This document shows positions 60,629 to 64,000 of a stretch of DNA of 64,000 bases, piece by piece. The notes beneath the pieces were generated by a model. That model ran no database searches and was not told the DNA's origin. It worked only from the letters and a program-made list of their open reading frames with translations. The stretch spans positions 34,679,396-34,743,395 of the forward strand of contig JAQNBH010000011.1 of the NCBI GenBank assembly GCA_028752905.1. The letters run 5' to 3'. The position numbers and the translations under genes are program-made. This DNA is from Cladorhizidae sp. MBARI D1340-BT2 (Eukaryota > Porifera > Demospongiae > Poecilosclerida > Cladorhizidae). Numbering within the stretch: position 1 is the first letter of the stretch; every line of letters starts with the position of its first letter.

Positions 60629-63600
60629 ATCTCCTCCTATTTCTTCAGGTGGAATGTATTCATATTCCACTGCAGGTCTGGACATACCATCAGCATTGCC
60701 ATTCTAGCCACCTAAACAATACTTCACCTCCCTGACAAACGACTGGAGGAATAGACGCCAACATGTCAGTCTTCCACTTGAATTGCACATTTTCTAGAAA
60801 TATTTCAAGGCAAGGTAATCATTCTCTACCACGAACCTTATCACCTCTACGTAGATCATAAAATTTTGTATGGCTGTTACAATTGCTAAACATTCTTTTT
60901 CTACCAGACTGTAGCGACTCTCACAAGATAGTATAGTTTTCTACTGTAGTATACAATAAGGTTTTCTGCACCATTATCATCCTCCTGGCTGAGTACAGCA
61001 CCAATTGCCACATCCGATGCATCTGGTTGTAATAAAACTTCCCGGATTCTTCAATACTGGATTCTTTATGAGCATGCTTTTAAGCATGTCAGATGATCTT
61101 TCATGTTGTTCGCTCAATGGTACCAAGTTCAGTACTGTCTTCCTTGTCAGTTCTGTTAGAAGGTTGGAGAGGTCAGCATAGTTTGGAATGAACTTCCTAT
61201 ATTAACCTGCTAAGCCTATGAATGACCTCATCCTTCTTCGTACATGACCTAGGATACTGTTTTAATGATGTAGTTTTGCTTTCCTCTGGTCCAACATGAA
61301 CCTTGTCCCACAACATGTCCCAAGTACATGCACTTCATCTTGCCAAACTGGCATTTGCTTCTTTTGGCAGCAGCCCTGCTTCTCAAAATCGTAGGAATAC
61401 TTTTCAGATGGGTTGTAGATGTTCGTCCCAGGTGGTACTGAAGATAACCACATTGTCCAAGTATGCAGATGTGATAGATACAAATCCTCATCCATCAAGC
61501 ATTGGAAGGTGGAAGGTGCACCTTTGAATCCAAATTGCATCATCACGAATCCGTATTTTCAAAAGTTGTGATGAATACGGTCCTCGGTCGGTCTTCAGGG
61601 GTGACAGGCACCTGCCAATATCCCTACATCAAACCATGTATCAGGCCTTCCCAAAACTATCCATATCAACTCGTCGATGCAAGGTAGTGGATATTGTCAG
61701 AGGCTGTAACCTTGTTGATCTTGGATAATCCACACCAAGCCTCTTAATTCCATCTTTTTGGGTTCCAAAACCACTAGTGCTGACCACTCACTTCTCGATG
61801 GTTCCACAATCTATTCTCTAATATGTCTCTGATCTCATCCTTCAAGATTTCCTATGTTTCCTCTGACTCTCGGTACAGTGGTAAATGTATAGGTAGGGCA
61901 TCTCTTGTTTCAATCCTAAATTGGGCCACATTCGTTTCTCCTGGTGTGTTACAGAGTACATAAATAAATTCTTCCTGGATCATCTGTAGGTCCTTCGTTT
62001 GTTCCTCACTGAGCTGTGTGTCATTTTGAATTCCTCCTCTGACACCTTCGAGCTCCAAGTCTGAATGTCTCCTACATTTCCTTGGGCATGTTCCTGTAGT
62101 AGCATTGCTGCTGATGGTGTGGGCCACACTCCCAAGTTGTTGGCATGGACGACTCTCTTTGGTTTTTGCCAATCAGTCTTGTCGACTACATAAGTCACAT
62201 TGCTTACTTTCTAGGTGATTTGGTAAGGACCCAGCCACTTTTTGTCTGGACCTGGTTTCAATTGTGGCATTGAGATCACTTCCTCGTCACACACAGAAAA
62301 GTTATGTCTCTGGCTGTACAGTCTTACCAACTTTTTTGATCTTGTTGGACTTTCTTCATGTTCTCCTTCAGGATTATGCCATTCATCTTCAATTACTCCT
62401 GAATGTTTCTCAGACATTTTTAGACTCTTCCTCCCATAATTGAGCCAGGCAGACGAGGGTACTCTTCATTCTCCTTCCATAAACTAACTCGTAAGGTCTA
62501 AATCCCATCGAAGCATGTACTGCTCCTCGGTAAGCCATTAGCAAATAGGGTACCAGTCAATCCTGTTCTTGGCAACCACCTTTCTAAGCATTCCCTTCAG
62601 GGTACCATCGAATCTATCAGTCATGCTGTCAGTCTGAGGGTGATAGATGTTTGTCTTGATTGTTGTTACTCCCCTCAATCAATAGATCTCTGTTATAGTT
62701 TTTGACACAAAGTTTGACCCTTGGTCTGTTAAGATTTCATTGGATAATCACACTCCCATGAAGTACTGTAATAGCGCATCCACAACAGCCATTACCTTTA
62801 ATTAGATTGCTTCTGGCGATTTCAATGTATAGTCTATTATGGTCAACACTTACTTGTAACCACGGGGTGTCCAGGGCATTGGACCAACCATATCCACCAT
62901 TCCTACTTGTCTGAATGGGGTATCAATGATACCAAGTGGTGCTGTGCTTGGTGGTCACTGTTGCAACTGTTTGACATACAGGAATATCTTGCAGGTATCC
63001 TTCACATCCTTGGTAACTCTGGGCCAATAGAATACTTCTTGAAGTCTAGCTTCAGTCTTCCTTCTGCCAAAGTGTACTGATAATGGAGCTGCATGAGAGA
63101 TCCTCAGCACAGCTGTTTGACACCTCAATGGCATCACGATCTGGGTTGGGACTCATTGTCAGGCTATATAATAAACCTTCCTTGCAGAAGTAGGGTTTCT
63201 CTCTAATGTCTGCTTGCTCACACAATAATTATTGTTAGTGTTGGTTCTGCTAGTTGAGCCACTAGCTCCTTAGGTTGCACCTCTCTTCGCTTCTCTATTT
63301 CTTCAATTGATTTCTTCCTCTTTTCAGACTTGGTCTGGCTCTTCTTGTTTCTCTTGGGTAGAAATATTGTACGGTTGAGGTCAAAGACTTGACCCAGTTT
63401 ACTTGTTCTTGGTCATCTTCCTCGGTAGGCTTCTCATCTGAATCTTCCTCCTTACTGACATCACAGTCATTCCTGATCCCAGTCACAATCTCGGGTTAAT
63501 TTTCTGTTGGTTGTGCATATAGTCCTCCAGACTATGGAGTGTTGCCCCAGAATCTTTCTGTTTGACTCCCAGCTCTCTTTCCTTGGCTGCCTTTGCCTTG

Positions 63601-64000
63601 GCATTAACTTGGGGCATGATGGCCAATGAGTCCTACAGGGTATCTTCCACATCATTGTCACTGTCATTTTTAAGGGGATTGGTTATCAGTCCTCACACTA
63701 CCTTGAGATTCTTCCCTAGTAATGTATCATGATTGATTGTGCTTGATATTGCTGCGCAGACTCTCTTTGTCTCCCTTTACAAAATAGCACATCGTTCGCC
63801 AGGGCCACACTCGAAATCCGGCATTGGCATCATACAATGGCTGTGCTTCTCCCATGTAGGCATCCTTTTGAACCCATTTGGGGTGTATGGTAGCTCTGGT
63901 GTCCAGTTTCATGCTTGTTACTGTGTTTCTGCAAATAGCTCCTTCATACATTTTGGCATCTTTCTTGTCTACTCTTGTGACTCAACTGGCTACTTACCTT
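60629..64000 (-). mobile_element. Third IN-first gypsy element, degenerate, 5' end outside
   Basis: Minus strand, high to low: protease site MKLDTRATIHPKWVQKDAYM (about 63900; DTR instead of DTG), integrase zinc finger LSVHFGRRKTEARLQEVFYW (about 63080), integrase core end TNIYHPQTDSM (about 62650), GPY-like KKWLGPYQIT (about 62215), RT lead-in FRIETRDALPIHLPLYR (about 61890), RT VDYPRSTRL, GYWQVPVTPEDRP and MKCMYLGHVVGQG (61300), RNase H PDASDVAIGAVLSQ (61010) and GNADGMSRPAVEYEY (60680). It is full of stops. A purine tract GGAGGAGA precedes the LTR start TGTCAGGGAAGACACC at 60629. Confidence 0.88.

Overview
The window looks like AT-rich metazoan nuclear DNA, most probably from a demosponge such as Amphimedon (inference: compact GT-AG introns including one of 48 bp, many Calx-beta domains, a receptor tyrosine kinase, and Ty3/gypsy, LINE, Penelope-like, hAT and pogo/Tigger relics). 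There are no bacterial genes, rRNAs, tRNAs or CRISPR arrays.

One host gene on the minus strand dominates, running from about 59802 (its 5' end lies outside the window) down to a stop at 4959. I rebuilt 27 exons by hand. Every junction is GT-AG and every phase matches. Together they give 5174 nt, or 1723 complete residues plus stop, with no in-frame stop. The protein has a cysteine-rich module, ten tandem Calx-beta repeats (nine split over two exons each, one on a single exon), one transmembrane helix with a basic stop-transfer, a juxtamembrane segment, and a complete tyrosine kinase domain with a short tyrosine-bearing tail. A Calx-beta ectodomain on a tyrosine kinase is not a standard RTK class that I know, and it is the main candidate for an undescribed system.

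The kinase gene is loaded with mobile DNA. Its largest intron (6405-21865, 15.46 kb) splits the Met codon just after the HRDLAARN catalytic loop. It holds an old Ty3/gypsy element (7239-17716, TSD GAGCA) whose reverse transcriptase is interrupted by a young intact Ty3/gypsy element (10316-16696, TSD GGAAT, LTRs differing at 2 of 669 positions). A mosaic of further gypsy relics follows (18461-21673), including a small in-place inversion inside an RT domain. The intact element encodes one 1541-aa Gag-Pol protein in the order Gag-PR-IN-RT-RNaseH. Integrase lies before reverse transcriptase, as in the Gmr1-type gypsy group, and the old element and a third, minus-strand relic at the right edge (60629-64000) share this order.

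Other introns hold a Tigger relic (23560-24240), Penelope-like GIY-YIG scraps (30720-30945 and 40520-40640), a LINE interrupted by a hAT fragment (52280-55240), and a 559-bp Tigger-like element with TIRs and a TA duplication (56305-56863). Left of the kinase gene is a degenerate hAT N-terminal fragment, and otherwise nothing I can name with confidence.
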